A stretch of 54,937 nucleotides of DNA, from NCBI GenBank assembly GCA_964640725.1, contig CAZXIJ010000027.1:1-54937 (forward strand), given 5' to 3'. Of the stretch, positions 8,985 to 17,756 are shown in pieces. The stretch comes from CALHVX01 sp964640725 (lineage in GTDB: Bacteria > Pseudomonadota > Gammaproteobacteria > Pseudomonadales > Azotimanducaceae). The position numbers and the translations under genes are program-made. The stretch's first letter is position 1; every line of letters starts with the position of its first letter. The notes under the pieces were generated by a model, which saw only the letters and a program-made list of their open reading frames with translations, ran no database searches and was not told the origin of the DNA.

Positions 8985-10586
8985 CTAGTTCCCGGAGTCC
9001 AGACAGGCGAACACTGCAGAGGCTAAAGCGCGGGCCTGAAACGGCTTTTGCAGGAAGCCGCCAAAGGACCGCCCGGTCAGCGCGTTGGTCGCCTGCATCT
9101 CGCTGTAGCCGCTCATCAGCACGACCTTGGCGCTCGGGTCGAAGTTGGAAATGGCCTTGTAGGCGCGGATGCCGTCCATGTGGGGCATGGTAATGTCCAT
9201 GAGCACGACGTCGTAGCGCGCTGGGTCTTGCGTGTACTGCGCCAGCGCGTCCCGACCGTCTTCCGCTGTGGAGACCTTGAACCCGTAGTGCTCCAGCATC
9301 TGCTTGGCGATGGCGCGTACATGCTCTTCGTCGTCAACGAGCAGCACGTGCTCGCCGTTCGCCTCCCGCGCGATCGGCTCTTCCGGCGGTGTTTCCTCGG
9401 CGTAGCGCTGCGCGGGAAAGAGGACTTTGATCGTCGTGCCCATGCCCGGTTCGCTGTAGACGCGCAGTGTGCCCTTGTGGCTGCGCACGATGCCAAGCAC
9501 GGCAGCAAGGCCCAGGCCGTGGCCACCGGACTTGGTCGAATAAAACGGATCAAACATTTTCCTCTGGTCTGCGGCCGCAATGCCGATTCCGGCATCGGAG
9601 ACCTCGAGAAAACCGTAGTACCCTGGTTCCAGATCTGCCCCGATGAGCGTGTCCCGCAGGTACCTTGAATCGGCGGCTTGCAGCCCGGTTCGGATGGTAA
9701 TGATGCCGCTGCGATCGCCAATGGCATCGGAACCGTTGGTCAGAAGGTTCATGATGATCTGCCGAACCTGCGTGATGTCGCCCAGCACGCGCACCGGCTC
9801 GTCCGCGAGGTCGTAGTTCAGGACGACCTTGCGCGAAATGGCGACGGTGAGCAGGTGCCCCATCTCCTCGACAACCTTCGTCAGGTCGAAGTAGGACTGC
9901 TCGTGGTTGTTTGACCCGGAGTAGGCGAGCAGCTGCCTGGTCAGTTCCGCGGCGCGCTGGGCAGCAGTCTCGATGGACTTGATCTTCGAGCGCACCACAG
10001 ACTCTTCCGGGAGCTCGACCAGGCTCAGGCTGGCATTGCCCAGAATCGCCACGAGCATGTTGTTGAAGTCATGGGCGATGCCTCCGGCCAGCAGGGCGAG
10101 GCTCTCCATCTTCTGGGCCTCCTGCAGCCGCAGCTCCAGCTCCAGCCGCTCAACTTCCAGCTCGCTGGTGATGTCCCGCCAGATCGATCGGCTCTCGATG
10201 ATCTGGCCCGATTCGTCCCGGTGGCTTGCGACCCGCAAGGAGACGTTCAGGGTTTCGCCTGATGCGGTCAGCAATTTGAGACGATCGCTCTCCGCATGAC
10301 CATGCTCTACAAAGTTCTGGAAGAGACGATCCATCTCTTCGTGCGAGTCTGGGTGATAGAGCTCGCGCAGGGCCTTGCCGGAGAGCTGCTCTCTGGAGTA
10401 GCCCAGCCGTTCGCAGAGCGTGCGGTTGCAGAACTTGATGGTTGCCGTTGCCGGGTCAACGGAGGCAAACATGTCGGGGGCTTCGTTAAAGAAGCGTTCG
10501 TAAAAGCCCTCGCCCTCTTGGTCGTAGGCCGCATCGACCGGTTTAAGGCCGCTCGCTCGGTCGTCCAAAGGATGCCTCCCCACCAC
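8985..10586 (-). CDS. PAS domain hybrid histidine kinase / response regulator
   Basis: Cytoplasmic hybrid sensor kinase of 533 residues with no membrane helix. Domains in order: one PAS domain (about 30-145, with FCNRTLCERLGYSREQL), a dimerisation and phosphoacceptor helix with His172 in AGGIAHDFNNML, an ATPase domain with NLLTNGSDAIGD, DAGIGI and the G box GGHGLGLAAV, and a C-terminal receiver (about 412-530) with the phosphoacceptor Asp in VVLMDITMP and the conserved Lys in LQKPF. The GTG start is preceded by GGAGGAG. It lies 75 bases after the hydrolase-fold gene, so its signal may arrive through that protein. No output protein is adjacent. Confidence 0.92.
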   Translation of the reverse strand: MVGRHPLDDRASGLKPVDAAYDQEGEGFYERFFNEAPDMFASVDPATATIKFCNRTLCERLGYSREQLSGKALRELYHPDSHEEMDRLFQNFVEHGHAESDRLKLLTASGETLNVSLRVASHRDESGQIIESRSIWRDITSELEVERLELELRLQEAQKMESLALLAGGIAHDFNNMLVAILGNASLSLVELPEESVVRSKIKSIETAAQRAAELTRQLLAYSGSNNHEQSYFDLTKVVEEMGHLLTVAISRKVVLNYDLADEPVRVLGDITQVRQIIMNLLTNGSDAIGDRSGIITIRTGLQAADSRYLRDTLIGADLEPGYYGFLEVSDAGIGIAAADQRKMFDPFYSTKSGGHGLGLAAVLGIVRSHKGTLRVYSEPGMGTTIKVLFPAQRYAEETPPEEPIAREANGEHVLLVDDEEHVRAIAKQMLEHYGFKVSTAEDGRDALAQYTQDPARYDVVLMDITMPHMDGIRAYKAISNFDPSAKVVLMSGYSEMQATNALTGRSFGGFLQKPFQARALASAVFACLDSGN

Positions 10587-10661
10587 GTTTCGCCCGCTCC
10601 TCCGCGGCCGATTGTGCGCCAGCGGTTAGCTGCTGTGAAGGGCGCGGTTGGGGGCGCGGCT

Positions 10662-11462
10662 CTAGCCGCCGCCTGTCAGGTAGCTGCGAACGATCCCGGC
10701 GCAGACGAGGGGCTGCTCGTAGAACATGAACGCGCCGCCGCCCTTGACGAGCTGCCGCTGACAGTTCGGGATCAGTGAGACCAGATCTTCCTGTCCCTGG
10801 ACGTAGCTGTCCTTTGTGCCCTGCAGCAGCAGCACCGGGCCGGCCAGCTCGGCAAGGGCAGGGCGCCGGTCCCAATCGAGGTTCGCGCGCATCGCCCGGT
10901 GCGGTCGTAGCCTGGCGGAGAGGAAGGCGATAAAGGGCTTCAGAGTATCGGTGATGGACGCATTGGCGCTGGCCATCGCCAGATAGCGTGTCCAGGCATC
11001 AGCCATGAACTGTCCCGTGCCGTCGATGGTGGTGGGCGTACTGAGCACCCGGGCACGAAAGGCAGCGTTCTCCTCCCGGGTCCGCGGGCCGCCGAGGCCG
11101 GACAGTATGGCTTTGCGAAAACGTTGCGGTTGCGCTGCGAGCAGATAGATCGCGGCGAGGCACCCGCCGTGGTGAGCGAGCAGGTGTGCCTGGCGCACCT
11201 GCAGCTGGTCCAGAACCGCAAGGCAGGCCTGCCCGTAGTGCGGCACACTCGGAGGCGTCACGGGGTCGTCTGAGCTTCCGTGCCCCGGCAGGTCGATGGC
11301 GATGAGCCTGAAGTCGTCTGCCAGCTGGGCGATCAGCCCGGCGTACTCCTCGGAGCTGTTGCCCGACTGGTGGATCATGAACAGATCCGGCCCGGTCCCG
11401 ATCGTCCAGTAGAACACCTGCTGGTCGTCGAGTTGTGCGAAGGCTTTCTTCGGGCGGTGCAT
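10662..11462 (-). CDS. Alpha/beta hydrolase-fold protein lacking the catalytic triad (likely pseudoenzyme)
   Basis: Protein of 266 residues with a clear alpha/beta hydrolase fold: the oxyanion-side loop MIHQSGNSSEEY, the strand AIDLPGHGSS and the nucleophile-elbow region. At the elbow, where active members have G-x-S-x-G, this protein has A-H-H-G-G, so the serine is a histidine (residue 98). The catalytic Asp is kept (about residue 218, in QGTKDSY). The position of the catalytic His (GAGHF in relatives) reads GGGAF, with Ala at residue 244. The codons were checked in the nucleotides. Loss of hydrolysis and a binding or sensing role are inferences. Encoded between an EamA exporter (17 bases upstream) and the PAS hybrid kinase. 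Confidence 0.82.
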   Translation of the reverse strand: MHRPKKAFAQLDDQQVFYWTIGTGPDLFMIHQSGNSSEEYAGLIAQLADDFRLIAIDLPGHGSSDDPVTPPSVPHYGQACLAVLDQLQVRQAHLLAHHGGCLAAIYLLAAQPQRFRKAILSGLGGPRTREENAAFRARVLSTPTTIDGTGQFMADAWTRYLAMASANASITDTLKPFIAFLSARLRPHRAMRANLDWDRRPALAELAGPVLLLQGTKDSYVQGQEDLVSLIPNCQRQLVKGGGAFMFYEQPLVCAGIVRSYLTGGG

Positions 11463-11479
11463 GGGTGCGTGGGGTTTCG

Positions 11480-12379
11480 TCAGGCTTTTCGGTTCATCAG
11501 ATAGAGCCCGCCGGCGACCAGCGCCAGCGCGGCGATGAATGACGGCGTCAGCGGGTCATCAAACATGAGCGCGCCTGCAGCGACCCCAAAGATGGGCGTC
11601 AGCAGGCTGAACGATGCCATGTCTGAGACCGGGTAGTGCGTGAGCACCCAGATCCAGGTCAGGTAGCCGATGCAGACCACGAACACGACCTGAAACGCCA
11701 GAATCGAGAGTACGGTGCCGTTCAGGGAGCGGACCAGATCGCCGAACAGGGGCGCAATCAGCAGCAGCACGATGGCCGACACGAACAGCTGGTAGAGCAG
11801 GTTTTGCTCGTTCGACACCCGGGACAGGCGCGTGCCGCGCAGCAAGAGCGTGAGTGCCGCCCAGAAAATGGCAGCGCCCAGCGCCATCAGATCGCCGATC
11901 CAGGCTTGCGACTGTCCCGGGTCGGCGCCGTCGAACATGGCGAGCGCCACGCCGCCGATGGCCAGCAGCAGGCCAGCGACGCGAAGCAGCGTCAGCTGTT
12001 CGCCGGGGAACATGAAGTGCGCCGCGGCAGCGACGAAAAACGGCATGGTGTACACGAACAGCGACAGGCGGGCGACCGTGGTGTAGTCCAGGGCCAGGAA
12101 CATCAGCGCGAACTCGCCGGCGAAGAAGCAGCCACACAGAATGCCCAGCGGCAGGCTGCCGTCGCGCAAGGTCATAGGGATGTTCCGGTAGCGCGCCCAG
12201 CCGTAAACGAGAACAAAGGCGAACAGGCTTCGCAGCCCGGCCTGAAACACCGGATGCAAGCCTTCGTTGACGAGTTTGACCAGCGCCTGGTTCAGTCCCA
12301 GCAACACGCTGAAGCTGATCAGCAGCGTGGCGCCCAGGGCGTCGATGCGGTCGCGAACAACTGGCTGTTCGGCATTCAC
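11480..12379 (-). CDS. EamA/DMT family transporter
   Basis: Inner-membrane transporter of the drug/metabolite superfamily, 299 residues, with ten hydrophobic helices in two EamA repeats. The first ends near AMFDGADPGQ; the second contains WIGDLMALGAAIFWAALTLL and PVSDMASFSLLTPIFGVAAG. Such proteins usually export amino acids or metabolites. The GTG at 12379 overlaps the stop of the PLP decarboxylase by four bases (GTGA), which is why it is chosen over a start at 12409. Coupling to the decarboxylase suggests export of its amine product or uptake of its substrate, an inference. Confidence 0.85.
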   Translation of the reverse strand: MNAEQPVVRDRIDALGATLLISFSVLLGLNQALVKLVNEGLHPVFQAGLRSLFAFVLVYGWARYRNIPMTLRDGSLPLGILCGCFFAGEFALMFLALDYTTVARLSLFVYTMPFFVAAAAHFMFPGEQLTLLRVAGLLLAIGGVALAMFDGADPGQSQAWIGDLMALGAAIFWAALTLLLRGTRLSRVSNEQNLLYQLFVSAIVLLLIAPLFGDLVRSLNGTVLSILAFQVVFVVCIGYLTWIWVLTHYPVSDMASFSLLTPIFGVAAGALMFDDPLTPSFIAALALVAGGLYLMNRKA

Positions 12380-13797
12380 GAGCTGGCGTGTTCCTGCATC
12401 AGCGCCCACAGCGCCTGCAGGTGCGACAGGTCTGCCGTCTCCACCCCCACCGAGACCCGCACAATGACACGACCGTTCAGGTCGGCCGTGCTCAGGAACG
12501 CTTTGCCAGAGCGGTTCAGCCGCGCCACCCAGTCCCGGTTGTGGGCATCGATGGCCTCGACGTCACCGACGAGCGCTGCCGGTTCGTGGCGCAGGCAGAC
12601 CGTTTGCAGCGGCACCGGCGCGACAACGGTCCAGTTCGGCGTGCGGCCGATCTCCTCGGCGAGCCACTGCGTGTCTTCCAGATCCTGCCGCAACCGCGCC
12701 CGGATCGCGCCGGGCCCGTCGATGCGCAGGTGGAACCACAGCTTCAGCGCTCGAAACCGGCGACCCAGGGGAATGCCCCAGTCGCGGTACTGCACCACTT
12801 GGTCGTCGGCCGCGGAGCGCAGGTACGCGGGGCTGGTGCCGAACACCCGGGTCAGTGCCTCGGGCTTGCGCACGTACAGCAGCGAGCAATCCAGAATCGT
12901 GCCCATCCACTTGTGAGGGTTTAGGGAGACGGAGTCTGCCGCTTCTACGCCGTGCCACATCCAGCGACATTCCCGCAGCAGCATGGCGGACCCAGCCATG
13001 GCAGCGTCGACGTGAACCCAGCAGCCGAATTCAGCGCCGATGTGCGTGATGCCGCCGATGGGGTCGAGGGCGGTGACGCCGGTAGTGCCGACCGAGGCGA
13101 CAATCGCAGTCGGCACGCGGCCGGCGTCGCGGTCTTCCTGCAAGGCCTTGCGCAGCAGGTCCGGGCGCATCGCGTGGCTCTGGCTGTCGGTGCCGACAGC
13201 GCGCACGTTGTCGGCACCGTAACCGGCCAGCAGCGCGGCCTTGGCGACCGATGAGTGCGCCTGATCGGTGGTGTAGATCACCAGCGGCGCCGCTGCGGCC
13301 TGCAGCCCGCCGCGATCCTTGCTGTGATCGCTGGCGCGTTCCCGGGCGGCGATCAACGCGACCAGCGTTGCCGATGATGCCGTGTCGATGATGGTGCCGT
13401 GCCAGGCATCGCTCAGCCCCAGCAGGACGCGCATCCAGTCGCAGACCAGCTGCTCGAGCTCTGTCAGCGCGGGCGCTGATTCCCAGCTGATCCCCAGGCT
13501 GCCCAGGCCGCCGCTGGCCAGGTCCCCGAGCACAGAAGCCAGCGATGCGTTCGATGGAAACCAGCCAAAGTGCATGGGATGCTGAACCTGTGTCAGTCCC
13601 GGCGCGATGATGTGGGACAGGTCCTGCAGCAGCGCTGCGATGTCCTCGCCGCCGTCGGGCGGGTCCGCGGGCAGCTGGGCGCGAATGCTGCCCGGCTCGG
13701 CCTGCGCCAGCACCGGCCGCTCGGCCAGGGTTTCGCGGTAATCGGCGATCCAGTCCACCAACGCGTGGCCGGCGGTTCGAAATTCTTCGGGTGTCAT
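12376..13797 (-). CDS. Pyridoxal phosphate-dependent decarboxylase (aromatic-L-amino-acid decarboxylase family)
   Basis: Group II PLP decarboxylase of 473 residues. It shows the N-terminal HPMHFGWFPSNASLASVLGD, the cofactor-stacking region WVHVDAAMAGSA, and the Schiff-base lysine in SLNPHKWMG. These are hallmarks of the aromatic-amino-acid / tyrosine decarboxylase branch. The exact amino acid cannot be read from the sequence. Length is normal. The ATG at 13797 lies 30 bases after lytR. The downstream exporter overlaps it by four bases. Confidence 0.88.
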   Translation of the reverse strand: MTPEEFRTAGHALVDWIADYRETLAERPVLAQAEPGSIRAQLPADPPDGGEDIAALLQDLSHIIAPGLTQVQHPMHFGWFPSNASLASVLGDLASGGLGSLGISWESAPALTELEQLVCDWMRVLLGLSDAWHGTIIDTASSATLVALIAARERASDHSKDRGGLQAAAAPLVIYTTDQAHSSVAKAALLAGYGADNVRAVGTDSQSHAMRPDLLRKALQEDRDAGRVPTAIVASVGTTGVTALDPIGGITHIGAEFGCWVHVDAAMAGSAMLLRECRWMWHGVEAADSVSLNPHKWMGTILDCSLLYVRKPEALTRVFGTSPAYLRSAADDQVVQYRDWGIPLGRRFRALKLWFHLRIDGPGAIRARLRQDLEDTQWLAEEIGRTPNWTVVAPVPLQTVCLRHEPAALVGDVEAIDAHNRDWVARLNRSGKAFLSTADLNGRVIVRVSVGVETADLSHLQALWALMQEHASS

Positions 13798-13827
13798 CAA
13801 AGCAGCTTAGCGCGATTGCCAGCAAGC

Positions 13828-14619
13828 CTACATGCGCTTAAACCGGTGGCCGTAGGCCTGGCTGCTGCGGATGGTCTCCCGTCGGCGCCGCAGTTGCAGC
13901 GTGTAGCGCCCGCGCAGGTCGCGCTCGGCGGCGGCGATGTCGTGAACGTTGACGATCAGCCCGCGGTGAATTTGCCAGAACTGCTCCGGATCCAGCTGCT
14001 CCGCGAGCTCCTTGAGCGACAGGCGCAGCACGTGTTCGCGGTCAGCGGTAAAGGCGGAGGTGTATTTTGCGTCGGAACGAAAGTAAACGACGTCCGTGCT
14101 CTGAATCAGCTCGGTGGTGTCGCCCTGACCGACGCTCAGCCAGGTCAGATAGCGTGGGGCAGGCGCCGGTGCACGAGCCAGCAGGGCTTCCAGCGTGGCC
14201 TGGAGCTGCGGTGCGGTATCGGTTCGTGCTCGTTGAGTCAGCCGCGCCTTGACCCGCTCGAGGGTACTGCTGAGCCGGTCGCGGGCCACAGGTTTGAGCA
14301 GGTAGTCCGCGGCGGCGGCTTCGAAGGCATCGACCGCGTATTCGTCGTAGGCGGTCGCGAACACGACCAGCGGCACTGCCATGTCAGCCGCCTGGGCCGC
14401 CAGCTTGCGAGCGACGGCGATGCCGTCCATCACCGGCATGCGGATGTCCAGGAACACCAGATCGGGCTGGTGCTGGGTGATGGCTTCGAGCGCTTCGGCA
14501 CCGTTGCCGGCCTCCGCAGCGACCGTGAGCTCCGGCCAGAGCTGCGACAGCAGGCGGATCAGGTGCGCCCGCAGGTGCGGCTCGTCATCGGCAATCACCG
14601 CTTGCACGAGTGTGCTCAT
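13828..14619 (-). CDS. LytTR family response regulator
   Basis: DNA-binding response regulator of 263 residues. The receiver domain (about 5-120) has acidic residues DDE at 11-13, the phosphoacceptor Asp58 in LVFLDIRMPVMDG and Lys in LLKPV. The C-terminal LytTR domain (about 160-260) shows VVYFRSDAKYTSAF and FWQIHRGLIVNV. Its start overlaps the stop of the sensor kinase gene by four bases, so the two form a coupled pair. Target genes are unknown; the coupled carotenoid-oxygenase operon is the obvious candidate. Confidence 0.93.
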   Translation of the reverse strand: MSTLVQAVIADDEPHLRAHLIRLLSQLWPELTVAAEAGNGAEALEAITQHQPDLVFLDIRMPVMDGIAVARKLAAQAADMAVPLVVFATAYDEYAVDAFEAAAADYLLKPVARDRLSSTLERVKARLTQRARTDTAPQLQATLEALLARAPAPAPRYLTWLSVGQGDTTELIQSTDVVYFRSDAKYTSAFTADREHVLRLSLKELAEQLDPEQFWQIHRGLIVNVHDIAAAERDLRGRYTLQLRRRRETIRSSQAYGHRFKRM

Positions 14620-15701
14620 GGGGCCGGGGCAACTTCGATGGGCAAGGTCAGGATGGCGCGAGTGCCGCCGCTGTCGCGGGCCTGAATGGTCAGTCCCGCG
14701 CGCTCGCCGTAGCGGGCGGCCAGCCGTTCTCGAATGTTGCGTAGCCCGGTCCCGCGATTCGGGTCCTGGGGACGGGCCGTGTTGGCAGGGGCGGCGGTCA
14801 GCCCAACGCCATCGTCCTCCACTGTCAGGACCAGCGAGCGGTCGCGCTGTTGCGCGGTGACGGTCAGGGCGCCGCCCGCTGCCCGCGGGTCCAGGCCGTG
14901 CTCGATGGCATTTTCTACCAGGGGCTGCAGCAGCAATGGCGGCAGGGGCGTGGGCCCCAGCTCTGCAGGTATGTCGATCTGGTAGCGCAGCCGTTCGCCC
15001 ATGCGGATCGAGGCAATGCCTAGCCAGGCTTCCAGCACCTCCTGTTCTTCGGCCAGGCTGGCTGTCTCGGCACGGGTGCGTTTGAGGCTGCGGCGCAGCA
15101 GGCGCGTCAGGTGCACGAGCATGGTTTCCGCCGCTGCCGGATCGCTGTGGATCAGGCTGGTTGCGTTGCTCAGGGTGTTGAACAGGAAGTGCGGCTCGAT
15201 CTGGGCCTGCAGCAGTTTGAGCTCGGTGTCGGCCAGCTGGCGACCTTGTTCGGCCTCCACCCGCTGGAGCTCGGTCAGGGCCTGCCGGTACTCGGCGAGC
15301 CGGGCTCGGGTGCCGGAGAACACATAGACGATCACTCCGAAGAACACGCCGAGAACAACGGCGCTGTGATCGCGGCTAAAGAAAAACAGGGGGCTGCCCT
15401 CGAGCAGCAGGCCGGCCAACATCAGTCCCGCGGCGAGCCCTCCCACCTGCAGGGGGATCGGCGTGAGGTAGGGCGAGAACCGCCGATTGAGCCAGCCGTG
15501 GCAGAACGCAAAGGCACTGCAAATGGCGTAGCCAATGCAGAACGAGATGGTCAGGCCGTAGCGTAGGTCCGAGACGTTCAGCACCCACAGCAGCAGCGCG
15601 ATCGCGATGCAGAACACCGTGGTAATGCCGTAGCTCTTGAGCATCTGCTCCGGCGTGTAGGCACTGGTGATGTACTCCGTCGGAACGCTGGGCCGGCTCA
15701 T
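14616..15701 (-). CDS. Sensor histidine kinase, LytS/YehU type
   Basis: Membrane-bound histidine kinase of 361 residues. Four hydrophobic helices lie in about residues 20-155, followed by a coiled linker. The His_kinase domain has the phosphoacceptor motif QIEPHFLFNTLSN, then PPLLLQPLVENAIEHGL (N box) and an ATPase domain ending with GTGLRNIRERLAARYG. It has no recognisable extracellular sensor domain, so the signal is probably membrane-related. The start overlaps the carotenoid-oxygenase-family stop by four bases, and the stop overlaps lytR by four bases. Confidence 0.92.
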   Translation of the reverse strand: MSRPSVPTEYITSAYTPEQMLKSYGITTVFCIAIALLLWVLNVSDLRYGLTISFCIGYAICSAFAFCHGWLNRRFSPYLTPIPLQVGGLAAGLMLAGLLLEGSPLFFFSRDHSAVVLGVFFGVIVYVFSGTRARLAEYRQALTELQRVEAEQGRQLADTELKLLQAQIEPHFLFNTLSNATSLIHSDPAAAETMLVHLTRLLRRSLKRTRAETASLAEEQEVLEAWLGIASIRMGERLRYQIDIPAELGPTPLPPLLLQPLVENAIEHGLDPRAAGGALTVTAQQRDRSLVLTVEDDGVGLTAAPANTARPQDPNRGTGLRNIRERLAARYGERAGLTIQARDSGGTRAILTLPIEVAPAP

Positions 15702-17254
15702 GCGGCGACAAAGGTACCGTGCAGGCCCAGGGGCAGGCCGTAGGGCAGCTTTGCCGAGGCCACGGGCCCGGCGTCGACCCGGTCGGCGTCAAACAGGCTC
15801 AGCAGCGTTCGATCGGCTACGTAGTCGTAAGCCGTGCCGATAATCCAGCCGCCCCGTTCCGGCGCTTGCTCGTTGTCGGCCAGATACAGGTGTTCCTCGG
15901 GAATCTGGTTGATCGGGTAGCTGTAGCTTTTGCGCTTGCCGCTATCGAGGTGAACCACGCTGAGCTGGTTCAAAGTGCTATGCGGCGTGGGGTCACCGGC
16001 GTCTGCTGTAAGCATCACCAGCCGTTCGTAGCGCTGGCAACGCCGGCGGCTGTCGAAGCTCGGAAACTCGGCCTGCACCCCGCTGCGAGCGCCCAGAACG
16101 GGCGTTTCGCTGGCCCGCCCGCGGCGCAGATCGAGCCGGTACTCGTACAGCGCGGCCGGCGCGCTCGGACCGGTCTCGCCCACCATTACTGAGCGGAACT
16201 CGCCGGTCAGAATCGACGGGTCGGCGGCGCGCATGCCGTGAAAGCGGAGCTGGCCTGCGCCGTCGTCGTAGCCGTTGCCGTAGTGAAAGACCCATTGCGC
16301 GGGCAGCTCGATCGTTTGAAAGCTCGACAGGTCGTTCTTGTCGATCACGATGGCTCGCGTTGCCTCGCCCGGTCGCCACTCGTGCATGGCGAGAAAGGTG
16401 TCTGCGCCTTGCTGGCCGCGCTTCGCGTCGAACAGGTAGGGCGGCAGCAGCAACACGATGTAGCGTTCGGTCAGCACCATGTCGTGCGGCATGCTCATGG
16501 TGCCGACATCCAGCAATCCCGTGTCGCGCACTTGCCCGTCGGCGCCCAGATGCCACAGCACCAGCGCCCCGGCGCTGCTCAGGTAGCCGAAGTTCCACAG
16601 GGAGCCGTCCCGGTCGAGCCGCGGGTGCGCCGAGAAGGGCACGCCGCTGGTGGCTTCAGAAAAGCTGTGCACGCCGACCGTCGACAGGTCGTCCGGATTC
16701 ATTCTGATCGCTGAGCCGGCTTCCCACAGCGCGTAGAGTTGTTTGTTGTGCGCCAGCACGCTGATGTTCGCCGGGTTCATGTCGTCTGGCCCGCCCATGG
16801 GTGCCGGGGTGTCCGGCGCCGTATCGAAGGCGGGAAAGAGCCGGCGGTTTGCCGCGCGCTCAGCCTGATATTTGGGCGTCTCGATGATGCGAGCCTGGTG
16901 CTTGATCGTGCGCCCGTCGATGCGGAACGCCTGCAACATGCCATCGCCGTCAAACCAGTGCCGGTAGCGGTCCTGGCCCAGGGTATGCACGGCCGGGCCG
17001 TTGCGATAGAGCACGCCTTGCAGGGCTTCCGGCCACTGGCCGCGGATGTCAGTCTGTCCCGTGTAACCGTTTTGCTGGGCGCTGCGGTAGCCGCCCAGCC
17101 AGGGCTTGCTCGTCAGCGCCGTGTTGAAGCTGCGGTACCGGGCAACGCCGGGAGACAGCGGCGTTTCGGATGCCTTCCGGGCCAGCCCGGCGCCGGGCAT
17201 GAGGGACAGCCCGGCCGCGGCGAACTGTCGGAGGAGTGTTCTGCGGTTTGTCAT
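15698..17254 (-). CDS. Carotenoid oxygenase family protein with a probable export signal
   Basis: Non-heme iron dioxygenase of the carotenoid cleavage / lignostilbene dioxygenase family, 518 residues. Three probable iron ligands are seen as His in FSAHPRLDRDGSLWN, MPHDMVLT and VFHYGNG, and the fourth in the C-terminal LHGTF. The family motif GVLYRNGP and HWFDGDGML near residues 85-120 are present. The N-terminus NRRTLLRQFAAAGLSL resembles a twin-arginine signal, which is unusual but known for some bacterial members. The substrate cannot be told: apocarotenoids, carotenoids or stilbenes are possible. It lies 2 bases after the DUF2141 gene and overlaps lytS, so all are one operon. Confidence 0.9.
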   Translation of the reverse strand: MTNRRTLLRQFAAAGLSLMPGAGLARKASETPLSPGVARYRSFNTALTSKPWLGGYRSAQQNGYTGQTDIRGQWPEALQGVLYRNGPAVHTLGQDRYRHWFDGDGMLQAFRIDGRTIKHQARIIETPKYQAERAANRRLFPAFDTAPDTPAPMGGPDDMNPANISVLAHNKQLYALWEAGSAIRMNPDDLSTVGVHSFSEATSGVPFSAHPRLDRDGSLWNFGYLSSAGALVLWHLGADGQVRDTGLLDVGTMSMPHDMVLTERYIVLLLPPYLFDAKRGQQGADTFLAMHEWRPGEATRAIVIDKNDLSSFQTIELPAQWVFHYGNGYDDGAGQLRFHGMRAADPSILTGEFRSVMVGETGPSAPAALYEYRLDLRRGRASETPVLGARSGVQAEFPSFDSRRRCQRYERLVMLTADAGDPTPHSTLNQLSVVHLDSGKRKSYSYPINQIPEEHLYLADNEQAPERGGWIIGTAYDYVADRTLLSLFDADRVDAGPVASAKLPYGLPLGLHGTFVAA

Positions 17255-17256
17255 GG

Positions 17257-17637
17257 CTAGCGCAGCTCGATGGTTTGCTGGCTATCCGGGCCCAGGGCAA
17301 ACCGAGCGTCTTTCCAGGTTGGTGGCCCGAACTTGCCTGTCGCGTTGTTGGACATGCCCCAGGGCTCCTTCGGCATGCCGATCATGTTGGTCTTGAGCTT
17401 GCCGTCTTCATCGATGTCCTGCATGACGCGAATGGCATATTCGCCAGCGGGGAGCGGCCCGAGGGTCACGTTCAATGCAGGTACCTGGGCCGGAATCAGC
17501 ATCGACGCAGTGCTGCCTTCGCCGTCGAACTGCGCTTCGCCGCGCAGCACCTCGATGGCAATGATGCCCTCCGGCTTTTTGATTCCGCTGATCGTAATCG
17601 ACAGCTGGCCGGTCGCTGTGTCTGCCGCGGGCTCTGC
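17257..17637 (-). CDS. DUF2141 domain-containing protein (N-terminus lost in an assembly gap)
   Basis: C-terminal 126 residues of a DUF2141 protein. The part seen has GQLSITISGIKKPEGIIAIE, LGPLPAGEYAIRVMQDIDED, and a C-terminal NNATGKFGPPTWKDARFAL, which are typical of this small periplasmic beta-sandwich family of unknown function. The N-terminus, including an expected signal peptide, falls in the 100-base N run at 17638-17737. The sequences on the two sides of this gap do not overlap, so real sequence is missing. The gene ends 2 bases before the carotenoid-oxygenase-family start. Confidence 0.82.
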   Translation of the reverse strand, partial: AEPAADTATGQLSITISGIKKPEGIIAIEVLRGEAQFDGEGSTASMLIPAQVPALNVTLGPLPAGEYAIRVMQDIDEDGKLKTNMIGMPKEPWGMSNNATGKFGPPTWKDARFALGPDSQQTIELR

Positions 17638-17737
17638 NNNNNNNNNNNNNNNNNNNNNNNNNNNNNNNNNNNNNNNNNNNNNNNNNNNNNNNNNNNNNNN
17701 NNNNNNNNNNNNNNNNNNNNNNNNNNNNNNNNNNNNN
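17638..17737. other. Assembly gap, 100 N
   Basis: Fixed-length N run inside the 5' part of the DUF2141 gene, 20 bases before the end of marR. Unlike the other two gaps, the left and right flanks share no visible overlap, so the true length is unknown. Confidence 0.99.
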
Positions 17738-17756
17738 CCGTCGTCTAGCCAGAGGC

